A model generated the notes under the pieces. It ran no database searches, was not told the DNA's origin, and worked only from the letters and a program-made list of their open reading frames with translations. From an uncultured Gammaproteobacteria bacterium (lineage in GTDB: Bacteria > Pseudomonadota > Gammaproteobacteria > Xanthomonadales > Xanthomonadaceae): DNA of 14,437 bases. Positions 1-7,386 of this stretch are shown here, in pieces. Numbering within the stretch: position 1 is the first letter of the stretch; each line of letters opens with the position of its first letter. The DNA is taken from NCBI GenBank assembly GCA_946885735.1, contig CAMPGW010000073.1, positions 1 to 14,437 on the forward strand, given 5' to 3'. The position numbers and the translations under genes were made by a program.

Positions 1-1437
1 GAGCCGGCGGCCACGCAGCCGCTGATGTACCAGAACATCCGCGCCCGCAAGACCACCCGCGAGCTCTACGCCGACGCGTTGCAGGCGCAGGGCCTGCTGG
101 ACGGCGCCGCTGCTGCCGCGCTGGTCGACGCCTACCGCGACCGGCTCGATCGCGCCGAGGTCACCACCGAGGTCGCCGAGTCCTCCACCGACCCGTTCGC
201 GGTCAACTGGAAGCCCTGGCTCGACGGCAAGCTGTCCGACCCGGTCAAGACCGGCCTGGCGCGCTTCTCGCTCGACAGCCTCGCCAGGCGCATCAACACC
301 CTGCCCGAGGGCATGGTGCTGCACCCGCGCGTGGCCAAGATCTACGAGGACCGGCGCAAGATGGCGGCCGGCGAGCTGGCCATGGACTGGGGTTTCGCCG
401 AGAACCTCGCCTACGCGAGCCTGCTCACCGAAGGTTTCCGCCTGCGCCTGGTGGGCCAGGACGCCGGCCGGGGCACCTTCTTCCATCGCCATGCCGTGCT
501 CCACGACCAGGCCACCGGCGGCACCTCGATGCCCCTGCACGGCCTGGTGAAGGATCCCGAGCACGCGCTGATCATCGATTCGTTGCTGTCCGAAGAAGCG
601 GTGATGGCCTTCGAGTACGGCTACTCCACCGCCGAGCCGATGACGCTCAACATCTGGGAAGCGCAGTTCGGCGATTTCGCCAACGGGGCGCAGGTGGTGA
701 TCGACCAGTTCATCGCTTCGGGCGAATCCAAGTGGGGCCGGCTGTGCGGACTGGTGCTGTTCCTGCCGCACGGCTACGAGGGCCAGGGTCCCGAGCACAG
801 CTCGGCGCGGCTGGAGCGCTTCCTGCAGTTGTGCGCGCTCAACAACATCCAGGTCTGCACGCCGACCACGCCGGCGCAGATGTTCCACATGCTGCGCCGG
901 CAGATGCTGCGCGGCACCCGCAAGCCGCTGGTGGTGATGACGCCGAAGTCCCTGCTGCGCAACAAGCATTCGGTGTCGACCATGGACGAGCTTGCCGAAG
1001 GCGCGTTCCAGCTGCTGATCCCGGACAGCACCTGCAAGGATCCTGCCGGCGCCAAGCGCGTGGTGGTCTGCGGCGGCAAGGTCTACTACGAACTGGTGGA
1101 GGCCGCCGAAGCCAAGGGGCTGAAGGACGTCGCCATCGTGCGCGTCGAGCAACCCTATCCGTTCCCGCGCACCGAACTCACTGCCGAGCTCAAGCGCTTC
1201 GGCAACGCCCGCGAAGTCATGTGGTGCCAGGAAGAGCCGATGAACCAGGGCGCCTGGTACCAGATCCAGCACCACCTGCGCGCCTGCCTGCAGCCGGGCC
1301 AGGTGCTGGACTACACCGGTCGCCCGCGTTCGGCTGCGCCCGCCGCCGGCCACCTGAAGACGCATGTCGCCGAGCAGGCGAAGTTGCTGGCCGACGCGCT
1401 GGTCAATCCCGCCGATGGCGACCACGTCGCCGAATAA
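1..1437 (+). CDS. sucA: 2-oxoglutarate dehydrogenase E1 component, C-terminal half (5' truncated by window)
   Basis: This is the thiamine-diphosphate-dependent E1 subunit. It decarboxylates 2-oxoglutarate and passes the succinyl group to the lipoyl arm of SucB in the TCA cycle. The reading frame is open from base 1, starting EPAATQPLMYQ, which matches the middle of SucA. The ATG at 25 is therefore an internal Met and not the start. About 478 residues are visible, roughly half of a family member of about 930. The pyrimidine-binding transketolase domain is seen from AFEYGYSTAEP (about nt 607) through NIWEAQFGDFANGAQ. It is followed by the HGYEGQGPEHSSAR segment (about nt 769) and the C-terminal domain with PKSLLRNKHSVS. 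The gene ends at TAA 1435-1437, 30 nt before sucB, the usual sucAB order. Identity is very secure; only the 5' half is missing. Confidence 0.97.
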   Translation, partial: EPAATQPLMYQNIRARKTTRELYADALQAQGLLDGAAAAALVDAYRDRLDRAEVTTEVAESSTDPFAVNWKPWLDGKLSDPVKTGLARFSLDSLARRINTLPEGMVLHPRVAKIYEDRRKMAAGELAMDWGFAENLAYASLLTEGFRLRLVGQDAGRGTFFHRHAVLHDQATGGTSMPLHGLVKDPEHALIIDSLLSEEAVMAFEYGYSTAEPMTLNIWEAQFGDFANGAQVVIDQFIASGESKWGRLCGLVLFLPHGYEGQGPEHSSARLERFLQLCALNNIQVCTPTTPAQMFHMLRRQMLRGTRKPLVVMTPKSLLRNKHSVSTMDELAEGAFQLLIPDSTCKDPAGAKRVVVCGGKVYYELVEAAEAKGLKDVAIVRVEQPYPFPRTELTAELKRFGNAREVMWCQEEPMNQGAWYQIQHHLRACLQPGQVLDYTGRPRSAAPAAGHLKTHVAEQAKLLADALVNPADGDHVAE

Positions 1438-1467
1438 CCCACAGAACACGACATCCAAGGCCCTGCC

Positions 1468-2664
1468 ATGAGCATCGAAGTCAAAGTCCCCGTCCTGCCG
1501 GAATCCGTGTCCGACGCCACCATCGCCACCTGGCACAAGAAGGCCGGCGACAGCGTGCGCCGCGACGAGAACCTGCTCGACCTGGAAACCGACAAGGTCG
1601 TGCTCGAAGTACCCGCGCCGGTGGACGGGGTGATCAAGGAACTCAAGTTCAAGCAGGGCGACACCGTCACCAGCTCCCAGGTGGTGGCGATCATCGAGGA
1701 AGGCGCCGTCGCCGCCGCGCCGGCACCGGCGAAGGCTGCGCCCGCCGCTGCCGCCGCAGCCCCTGCGGCCGCATCCGCTCCGGCGCCTGCCGCCGCGCCC
1801 GCCCCCGCGCCCGCCGCAGCTGGCGACACCTCCAACCTCTCGCCCGGTGGCCGCTTCTTCGCCGAGCAGCAGGGCGTCAACCCCGCCGAGGTCGCCGGCA
1901 CCGGCCGCAAGGGCGCCGTCACCAAGGAAGACCTGGTGCAGCACGTGAAGTCCGGCGGCGGCGCCCGCGCGGAGCAGCGCGTGCCGATGACCCGCATCCG
2001 CCAGCGCATCGCCGAGCGGATGATGCAGTCCAAGAACTCGATCGCCATGCTGACCTCCTTCAACGAGGTCAACCTCGGCAAGGTGATGGCCATGCGCAAG
2101 GAACTCGGCGAGCCCTTTGAAAAGACCCACGGCATCAAGCTCGGTTTCATGAGCTTCTTCGCCAAGGCCGCGGCCAACGCGCTGCAGAAGTATCCGGTGG
2201 TGAATTCCTCGGTGGACGGCACCGACGTGATCTACCACGGCTATGCCGACATCTCGATCGCCGTGGCGACCGACAAGGGCCTGGTGACGCCGGTGCTTCG
2301 CAACGTCGAGAACATGGGCTTCGCCGATGTCGAGAACGCGATTGCCGGTTACGCCAAGGCCGCGCGAGAGGGCGGACTCAAGCTCGAGGACCTGCAGGGC
2401 GGCACCTTCACCATCACCAATGGCGGCACTTTCGGCTCGCTGATGTCCACGCCGATCGTCAATCCGCCGCAGTCCGCCATCCTCGGCATGCATGCCATCA
2501 AGGAGCGCCCGATCGCCGACAACGGCCAGGTCGTCGTGGCGCCGATGATGTACATCGCGCTCAGCTACGACCACCGCATCATCGACGGCAAGGACGCGGT
2601 GCTGTTCCTGGTGGACATCAAGAACCAGCTCGAGAACCCGCACCGGATGCTGCTGGGCCTGTAA
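1468..2664 (+). CDS. sucB: 2-oxoglutarate dehydrogenase E2, dihydrolipoyllysine succinyltransferase
   Basis: This is the core subunit of the 2-oxoglutarate dehydrogenase complex. It carries the succinyl group on a lipoyl-lysine and transfers it to CoA. The 398 residues show the full E2 layout. The lipoyl domain is residues 1-77, with the modified Lys43 in [10 protein letters not shown] very Ala/Pro-rich flexible linker covers about 81-120. The peripheral-subunit-binding domain is about 123-162 ([14 protein letters not shown]...[11 protein letters not shown]). The catalytic domain is about 170-398, with [12 protein letters not shown] at 313-324 and active-site His369/Asp373 in [11 protein letters not shown]. 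The single N-terminal lipoyl domain and the DHRIIDGK motif fit SucB better than AceF. The start ATG at 1468 has AAGG 7 nt upstream. The linker is shorter in sequence complexity than the rest but has no frameshift. It is co-directional with sucA and ends 2 nt before the next start. Confidence 0.97.
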   Translation: MSIEVKVPVLPESVSDATIATWHKKAGDSVRRDENLLDLETDKVVLEVPAPVDGVIKELKFKQGDTVTSSQVVAIIEEGAVAAAPAPAKAAPAAAAAAPAAASAPAPAAAPAPAPAAAGDTSNLSPGGRFFAEQQGVNPAEVAGTGRKGAVTKEDLVQHVKSGGGARAEQRVPMTRIRQRIAERMMQSKNSIAMLTSFNEVNLGKVMAMRKELGEPFEKTHGIKLGFMSFFAKAAANALQKYPVVNSSVDGTDVIYHGYADISIAVATDKGLVTPVLRNVENMGFADVENAIAGYAKAAREGGLKLEDLQGGTFTITNGGTFGSLMSTPIVNPPQSAILGMHAIKERPIADNGQVVVAPMMYIALSYDHRIIDGKDAVLFLVDIKNQLENPHRMLLGL

Positions 2665-2666
2665 TC

Positions 2667-3452
2667 ATGTCACTACGCCCGATCCTTACGCGCATGCTCC
2701 TAGCGTCACTGGGACTTTCCTGCGTGCTGGCCGCTTCGGCAGCCAGCTCTCAGGCCACGAGCGGTGGTGGGATAAGCCACTTGAGCTGGCGCGAGTCGCG
2801 GCTGCTGGATATTGAAATCGCCGTTTCATTCTGCACTCGGCTTCATCCTGAAGCAGGAAGGGATCTGGCAGACGCCTATAAAGACTGGAAGAAGTCGAAT
2901 CGTGACAGCTACGACAGCTTCCTGACAAAGCTTAATGCGGATCCGGTAGCCACTTCGAGCGTGAAAGCTTCATTATCAGGCTTAAGCGAGGCAACGTACG
3001 TTGGTGACGTTGGTCTCCAGTCGTGCCGAAAGCTTGCGGCCGACCTCCGGGAACCCGGAGGAATCGACCGCATGGATCCGAACATGGCCGCGGGTCAGTA
3101 CTACCAGTACGTCGTCCAGTCTCAGGCGATGCAGCCGGCGTGTACTCGACATTATCCGTCGTTGGCAAACGCTATCGCCGAGGACGAACGCGCGTGGGAA
3201 GCGCAGGATTCCAGAATCCGAGCGACTGTAATGGCAATGGTCGCAGATTGGCGCGGTGAGCCAGGGGCGAACATGGATGAGATGATCGACGAGGCCAAGA
3301 AGATGCACGAGGCGAACGTGGAGGACGCGGTAAAGCGGGGAGTCGGACGGGAATTCTGTCGCCAGACCTTCGCTCTCCGTGCGTCGGGTCAGATTCGCCG
3401 CCAGCATCCTGAGATCTACAAGGCGCTCGAGCGCGCGCCTGTCAAGAAATAG
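2667..3452 (+). CDS. Unrecognised exported protein with two Cys-pair helical repeats, inserted in the suc operon
   Basis: I do not recognise this 261-residue protein. Residues 1-26 look like a Sec signal peptide (Arg, then hydrophobic MLLASLGLSCVLAASA, likely cut after ASA). Cys19 lies in the hydrophobic core, but its context LGLSC is a poor lipobox. The mature part has four Cys: 56, 120, 159 and 231. It appears duplicated: C56-T-R with Pro at +5 and Trp at +18 (W74) recurs as C159-T-R with Pro at +5 and Trp at +18 (W177). Each copy closes with a second Cys-Arg (C120-R-K, C231-R-Q). This suggests two helical units, each with a disulfide, in the periplasm. The gene starts 2 nt after the sucB stop with no clear Shine-Dalgarno, so it may depend on translational coupling. 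Its base use differs from its neighbours (for example 32 of 60 bases G+C at 2821-2880, with frequent A/T third positions). That points to acquisition or weak expression selection. Function is unknown. Confidence 0.85.
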   Translation: MSLRPILTRMLLASLGLSCVLAASAASSQATSGGGISHLSWRESRLLDIEIAVSFCTRLHPEAGRDLADAYKDWKKSNRDSYDSFLTKLNADPVATSSVKASLSGLSEATYVGDVGLQSCRKLAADLREPGGIDRMDPNMAAGQYYQYVVQSQAMQPACTRHYPSLANAIAEDERAWEAQDSRIRATVMAMVADWRGEPGANMDEMIDEAKKMHEANVEDAVKRGVGREFCRQTFALRASGQIRRQHPEIYKALERAPVKK

Positions 3453-3506
3453 CCGCTCGGTGGCGACCAGGCGTTTCGATCCGCAAAACGATAAGGCATA
3501 AACGGC

Positions 3507-4946
3507 ATGAGCGAGATCCAGCAATACGACGTGGTGGTGATCGGCGGCGGCCCCGGCGGTTACGTGGCGGCCATCCGCGCCGCGCAGCTGGGACTGAAGA
3601 CGGCCTGCGTGGACGCCTTCATCGGCAAGGACGGCAAGCCCGCGCTCGGCGGTACCTGCCTCAACATCGGCTGCATTCCGTCGAAGGCGCTGCTCGATTC
3701 CTCGCGGCAGTTCCACAACCTGGTCCATTCCTTCAAGGACCATGGCATCAGCGCCGACAACGCGCGCATTGATGTTCCCGCAATGATTGCCCGCAAGGAC
3801 AAGATCGTTAAGCAGTTCACCGGCGGCATCACCATGCTGTTCAAGGGCAACAAGGCCAACCCGGTGACGCCGATCGCCGGCTTCGGCACGCTGAAGGCCA
3901 ACAAGGTCGTCAGCATCAAGGGCCACGACGGCAAGGTCGCCGAGATCAGCGGCAAGCACATCATCCTGGCGCCGGGTTCGCTGCCGATCGAGCTGCCGTT
4001 CGCGAAGTTCGACAACGTGCGCATCCTCGACAACGCCGGCGCGCTCGACATCAACGCGGTACCCAAGCGCCTGGGCGTGATTGGTTCGGGTGTGATCGGC
4101 CTGGAGATGGGCAGCGTCTGGCGCCGCCTCGGCGCGGAAGTGACCATCCTCGAGGCACTGCCGGAGTTCCTGGCCGCCGCCGACGCCGACGTCGCCAAGG
4201 CCGCGGCGCGCGAGTTCAGGAAGCAGGGTCTCGACATCCGCCTGGGCGCGAAGGTGTCGAAGGCCGAGATCAAGGGCGAGGAAGTCCACGTCACCTACGC
4301 CGACGACAAGGGCGAGCAGACGATCGTGGTCGACAAGCTGCTGGTCAGCGTCGGCCGCCGCGCCGCCACTGCCGGCCTGCTGGCCGAGGGCACCGGGGTG
4401 CAGCTCGACGAACGCGGCCGCATCGCCGTGGACTCGCACTGCAAGACCACCGCCGCCGACGTGTGGGCGATCGGCGACTGCGTGCGCGGCCCGATGCTCG
4501 CGCACAAGGCCTCCGAGGAAGGCATCGCCGTGGCGGAACTCATCGCCGGCCTGCCGGGCCACGTCAACCTCGACACCGTGCCCTGGGTCATCTACACCGA
4601 GCCGGAGATCGCCTGGGTCGGCAAGACCGAGAGGGAACTCAAGGACGCAGGCATCGCCTACAAATCCGGCAGCTTCCCGTTCGCGGCGATCGGCCGCGCG
4701 GTGGCGATGAACGAGACCGCCGGCCTGGTGAAGATCCTCGCCGACTCCGAGACCGACCGCATCCTGGGCGTGCACATGTGCGGCGCCAACGTGTCCGAGA
4801 TGATCCACGAGGCCGTCGTCGCGATGGAATTCCACGGCGCCGCCGACGACCTCGCCCGCATCTGCCACGCGCATCCGACGCTGTCGGAAGCCGTGCACGA
4901 AGCCGCCCTGGCGGTCGACAAGCGCGCGATCCACAAGGCGAACTAG
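3507..4946 (+). CDS. lpdA: Dihydrolipoyl dehydrogenase (E3)
   Basis: This is the FAD-dependent E3 subunit. It reoxidises dihydrolipoyl groups on E2 and reduces NAD+. The 479 residues show the FAD-binding VVVIGGGPGGYVAAIRAAQLG at 9-29 and the redox disulfide Cys51/Cys56 in GGTCLNIGCIPSK. The NAD-binding GxGxxG is LGVIGSGVIGLEMGS (about 187-201), and the second FAD contact is VWAIGDC. The dimerisation domain ends with HAHPTLSE, which contains the active-site His456 and Glu461. All key residues are present and the length is normal. The start ATG at 3507 has AAGG about 10 nt upstream. A 54-nt spacer separates it from the exported-protein gene. With sucA and sucB upstream it is probably the E3 of the 2-oxoglutarate dehydrogenase complex. 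Sharing with pyruvate dehydrogenase cannot be excluded. Confidence 0.96.
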   Translation: MSEIQQYDVVVIGGGPGGYVAAIRAAQLGLKTACVDAFIGKDGKPALGGTCLNIGCIPSKALLDSSRQFHNLVHSFKDHGISADNARIDVPAMIARKDKIVKQFTGGITMLFKGNKANPVTPIAGFGTLKANKVVSIKGHDGKVAEISGKHIILAPGSLPIELPFAKFDNVRILDNAGALDINAVPKRLGVIGSGVIGLEMGSVWRRLGAEVTILEALPEFLAAADADVAKAAAREFRKQGLDIRLGAKVSKAEIKGEEVHVTYADDKGEQTIVVDKLLVSVGRRAATAGLLAEGTGVQLDERGRIAVDSHCKTTAADVWAIGDCVRGPMLAHKASEEGIAVAELIAGLPGHVNLDTVPWVIYTEPEIAWVGKTERELKDAGIAYKSGSFPFAAIGRAVAMNETAGLVKILADSETDRILGVHMCGANVSEMIHEAVVAMEFHGAADDLARICHAHPTLSEAVHEAALAVDKRAIHKAN

Positions 4947-4955
4947 CGCGGCGCC

Positions 4956-5942
4956 ATGGACACGACGTTCCGCGGCTTCCGGATTCACCAGGACGCGCAG
5001 GGACATCGCGCCGGCATCGAGACCCTGCGTTTCGACGACCTGTCCCCCGGTGAGATCGTGGTCCGCGCCGTCCACAGCTCGGTCAACTACAAGGACGCGC
5101 TGGCTGGCTCCGGCCAGGGCAAGATCCTGCGGCGCTTCCCGCTGGTGGGCGGCATCGACGTCGCCGGCCACGTGGTGGCATCGACCGATGCTACGTTCAG
5201 GGAAGGCGATGCCGTGCTCTGCACCGGCAGTGGGCTGTCCGAAACCCGCGACGGCGGCTACAGCGAACATGTCCGATTGCAATCCGCCTGGGCGATTCCC
5301 CTGCCCGCCGGCCTGACGCTGCGCGAAAGCATGATCCTCGGCACCGCCGGCTTCACCGCCGCGCTGGCCCTGCTACGCATGCAGGAAAACAGGCAGTCGC
5401 CAGCGATCGGTCCGATCGCGGTGACGGGCGCAACAGGCGGCGTCGGCAGTCTCGCGGTTGCGATCTTCACCAAGGCCGGTTACGCCGTGCACGCCATCAG
5501 CGGCAAGGCCGACCAGGCCGACTACCTGCGCGCACTCGGCGCAGCGGAGGTGCTGCCGCGCGAGGCCGCGACTAGCGCGAAGCCGATGGGCAGCGTGCGC
5601 TTCGGCGGCGCCCTCGACAACGTCGGCGGGCCGATGCTCGCGGGACTGCTCGCGCAAATCGCACCCTACGGCAACGTCGCCAGCTGTGGACTCGCCGGCA
5701 GCCACGCCCTCCCCGCCACGGTCATGCCCTTCATCATCCGCGGCGTCTCCTTGCTCGGGATCGCCTCGGCCGGAACCGCCCGCGACCTGCGCGAGCAAGT
5801 CTGGGAACGCCTGGGTTCGGACTGGAAGCCGGTGGACCTCGAGCGCATCTGCACCCGCGAAGTGACGCTGGAAACGCTTCCGGAGGCGTTCGAGACCCTG
5901 CTCGCGGGCCGATCCCTGGGTCGCACGATCGTGAATCTGTGA
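4956..5942 (+). CDS. acuI: AcuI/YhdH-type NADPH-dependent acryloyl-CoA reductase (MDR family)
   Basis: A cytoplasmic medium-chain dehydrogenase/reductase of 328 residues, of the zinc-free quinone-oxidoreductase-like YhdH/AcuI group. Characterised members reduce acryloyl-CoA to propionyl-CoA with NADPH, which removes a reactive electrophile. Visible features are the GroES-like N-terminal fold with SSVNYKDALAGSGQGKI (41-57), FPLVGGIDVAGHV (61-73) and GGYSEHVRL (100-108). The Rossmann glycine motif is VTGATGGVGS (156-165), and the domain closes with SLGRTIVNL. The zinc-ligand cysteines of alcohol dehydrogenases are absent. It begins 9 nt after the lpdA stop without a recognisable Shine-Dalgarno, so it is probably read on the same transcript and coupled. 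The substrate is inferred from family only; a generic quinone/enone reductase remains possible. Confidence 0.85.
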   Translation: MDTTFRGFRIHQDAQGHRAGIETLRFDDLSPGEIVVRAVHSSVNYKDALAGSGQGKILRRFPLVGGIDVAGHVVASTDATFREGDAVLCTGSGLSETRDGGYSEHVRLQSAWAIPLPAGLTLRESMILGTAGFTAALALLRMQENRQSPAIGPIAVTGATGGVGSLAVAIFTKAGYAVHAISGKADQADYLRALGAAEVLPREAATSAKPMGSVRFGGALDNVGGPMLAGLLAQIAPYGNVASCGLAGSHALPATVMPFIIRGVSLLGIASAGTARDLREQVWERLGSDWKPVDLERICTREVTLETLPEAFETLLAGRSLGRTIVNL

Positions 5943-5949
5943 ACCGAGC

Positions 5950-5980
5950 TTGCACCGCCGGCCGCCGGCAGGCATACAAT
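5950..5980 (+). promoter_or_regulatory. Possible sigma-70 promoter for the PilH-like gene
   Basis: A good -10 hexamer TACAAT lies at 5975-5980, 25 nt before the start codon. A weak TTGCAC lies at 5950-5955 with a long 19-nt spacer. The spacer contains a small GCCGG-CCG-CCGGC hairpin (5957-5969), which could also weakly terminate the preceding operon. The -10 is convincing; the -35 is not. Confidence 0.4.
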
Positions 5981-6005
5981 CCCGGCACGAACCCGAGGGC
6001 TTCCC

Positions 6006-6374
6006 ATGGCACGCATCCTGATCGTCGATGACTCCCCGTCCCAGCTGCTGGGCATGAAGCGCATCGTGGAGAAACTCGGCCATGAGGCGGTCACCGCCGA
6101 GGACGGCGCCGCCGGCGTCGAAGCCGCCAAGGCCAACATGCCCGACCTGATCCTGATGGACGTGGTGATGCCGAACCTCAACGGCTTCCAGGCCACGCGC
6201 GCGATCTCGAAGGAAGCGACCACCTCGCAGATCCCGGTCGTGCTGGTCACCACCAAGGACCAGGAAACCGACAAGGTCTGGGGCATGCGCCAGGGCGCGA
6301 AGGCCTACATCACCAAGCCCTTCACCGAAGGCCAGCTGGTCGAGGTGATCAACTCGCTGCTCGTGCCGGGCTGA
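6006..6374 (+). CDS. pilH: Stand-alone PilH-like CheY-type response regulator
   Basis: A single receiver domain of 122 residues with no output domain. It should act by protein-protein contact after phosphorylation. The acidic pocket is Asp8/Asp9 (LIVDDSP), the phospho-acceptor is Asp52 (LILMDVVMP), the switch Thr is 82 or 83, the aromatic switch is Tyr101, and the conserved Lys is 104 (YITKPF). The stretch VTTKDQETDKVWGMRQGA is typical of PilH, the twitching-motility receiver of the Pil-Chp chemosensory system. GAGGG at 5995-5999 is a good ribosome site 6 nt before the ATG. No pilG, pilI, pilJ or chpA is adjacent. It may therefore be the main PilH in a displaced position or a paralogue, and the partner kinase is not visible here. 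Confidence 0.85.
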   Translation: MARILIVDDSPSQLLGMKRIVEKLGHEAVTAEDGAAGVEAAKANMPDLILMDVVMPNLNGFQATRAISKEATTSQIPVVLVTTKDQETDKVWGMRQGAKAYITKPFTEGQLVEVINSLLVPG

Positions 6375-6380
6375 GTCCGG

Positions 6381-6400
6381 CGCGACGCACGCGCGTCGCG
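6381..6400. terminator. Bidirectional hairpin between convergent genes
   Basis: A perfect 8-bp inverted repeat CGCGACGC / GCGTCGCG with a 4-base loop (ACGC). It sits in the 35-nt gap between the stop of the PilH-like gene and the stop of the convergent DnaJ-like gene. It lacks a T-run on either side, so termination strength is uncertain. Placement and symmetry suggest a shared terminator. Confidence 0.55.
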
Positions 6401-6409
6401 GCGAGGGAA

Positions 6410-7312
6410 TCAGGCGCGCACGCGCGCGCCGAATTGTTCCGCCATCTTCTGGTAGAGCGCACGCTGCTCGGCGGTTTCCGCGCGCGGCGCGCTGACCTCG
6501 ATCTCCACGATCTGGTCGCCCGCCGCCGGCTTCCCCGGCAGGCCGCGGCCGCGCAGTCGCAGCTTGCGCCCGGTATCGGAATCCGCGGGCACCCGCAGGT
6601 CGACCTTTCCACCCAGCGTCGGCACGCTGAGGGTGGTGCCTAGCGCCGCTTCCCAGGGCGCGAGCGACACCGTGTAGAGGATGTTGCGGCCGTCCACCTC
6701 GAACTCGCCGTGCGGCTTGTACTCGATTTCCAGCAACAGGTCGGAGTTGCGTCCCCCGGGACCCTGCTGGCCCTGCCCCGCGAGCCGGATGACCTGGCCG
6801 GGCCGGATGCCCGCCGGAATCTTCACCTGCAGCGTCCGCCCATCCACGCCGATGGTCTGCTGGCCGCCCGCATAGGCGACTTCGAGCGGAATCGCGAGCT
6901 TCGCCCGCACGTCGCCCGGCGGCGCCGCACGCTGCGCGCGCGGTCCACCGCGCCCGCCGAACAGCGACTCGAAGAAATCACTGAACCCCTCGCCGCCGAA
7001 CGCGTCCTCGAAGCGGAAGCCGCCGGCGCCAGGCTGGCCCTGGCCCCATTGCTCGCTGAAATCCGGCGGCGGGCGGAAGTCCTCGCCCGGCCGGTAGCCG
7101 CGCGAACGCAACTGGTCGTAGGCGGCGCGCTTTTCCTTGTCGCGCAGCACCTCATAGGCTTCGTTGACCGACTTGAAACGCTCCTCCGCGCCAGCCTCCT
7201 TGCTGACGTCGGGGTGGTACTTGCGCGCAAGCCGGCGGTAGGCCGCCTTGATCTCGGCCTCGCCGGCGCTGGGCTCCACGCCCAGGGCTTCGTAGTAGTC
7301 CTTGAACTGCAT
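6410..7312 (-). CDS. cbpA: CbpA-type DnaJ co-chaperone (type B J-protein)
   Basis: A 300-residue J-domain protein that should stimulate DnaK ATPase; in E. coli CbpA also binds curved DNA. Visible are the J domain 1-66 with the HPD motif at 33-35 (RKYHPDVSK), then a Gly/Phe-rich segment (about 75-120, FGGEGFSDFFESLFGGRGG). Two C-terminal substrate-binding domains follow (from about 132, AKLAIPLEVAYAGG). There is no Cys-rich zinc finger, so it is not DnaJ itself. The ATG at 7312 (MQFKDYYEALGV) is preferred over the upstream ATG at 7324. GGAGG lies 5 nt before it, and family members begin M-x-x-K-D-Y-Y. The E. coli partner gene cbpM is not present; instead an Hsp20 gene lies upstream, separated by a terminator. 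The length is close to E. coli CbpA. Confidence 0.92.
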   Translation of the reverse strand: MQFKDYYEALGVEPSAGEAEIKAAYRRLARKYHPDVSKEAGAEERFKSVNEAYEVLRDKEKRAAYDQLRSRGYRPGEDFRPPPDFSEQWGQGQPGAGGFRFEDAFGGEGFSDFFESLFGGRGGPRAQRAAPPGDVRAKLAIPLEVAYAGGQQTIGVDGRTLQVKIPAGIRPGQVIRLAGQGQQGPGGRNSDLLLEIEYKPHGEFEVDGRNILYTVSLAPWEAALGTTLSVPTLGGKVDLRVPADSDTGRKLRLRGRGLPGKPAAGDQIVEIEVSAPRAETAEQRALYQKMAEQFGARVRA

Positions 7313-7315
7313 CGG

Positions 7316-7322
7316 CTCCTCC
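7316..7322 (-). promoter_or_regulatory. Ribosome binding site fixing the cbpA start
   Basis: GGAGGAG on the minus strand, with its GGAGG core 5 nt before the ATG at 7312. It lies inside the four-codon extension that would result from starting at 7324, so the shorter start is favoured. Confidence 0.7.
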
Positions 7323-7326
7323 ATGG

Positions 7327-7356
7327 AAAAGGCCCGCGAAGCGCGCTCCGCGGGCC
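7327..7356 (-). terminator. Intrinsic terminator after hsp20
   Basis: On the minus strand an 8-bp stem GGCCCGCG / CGCGGGCC is prolonged by a G-T wobble and AG/CT around a CGCG loop, and is directly followed by TTTT. It lies between the hsp20 stop (7387) and the cbpA start (7312). It should end most hsp20 transcripts, limit readthrough into cbpA, or act as an attenuator. Confidence 0.75.
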
Positions 7357-7386
7357 CATTCTAGGCTCCCCTGCGCGGTCGCGTCC

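Noticed and set aside
732..2120. A 462-codon plus-strand frame overlapping sucA and sucB
   Set aside because: It is a frame-shifted reading of both genes, almost entirely Arg/Ala/Gly/Pro, and crosses the sucA stop and sucB start.
2667..2740. Lipoprotein signal in the suc-operon exported protein (Cys19)
   Set aside because: The bases around Cys19 encode LGLSC, lacking an aliphatic residue at -3, and a good signal peptidase I site (ASA) follows a few residues later.
2982..5282. A 766-codon open frame on the minus strand across the exported-protein gene, lpdA and the reductase
   Set aside because: It spans three well-supported genes, has His/Asp/Arg/Val-rich low-information composition, no recognisable domain and no ribosome site. 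Long antisense frames are expected at this G+C level.
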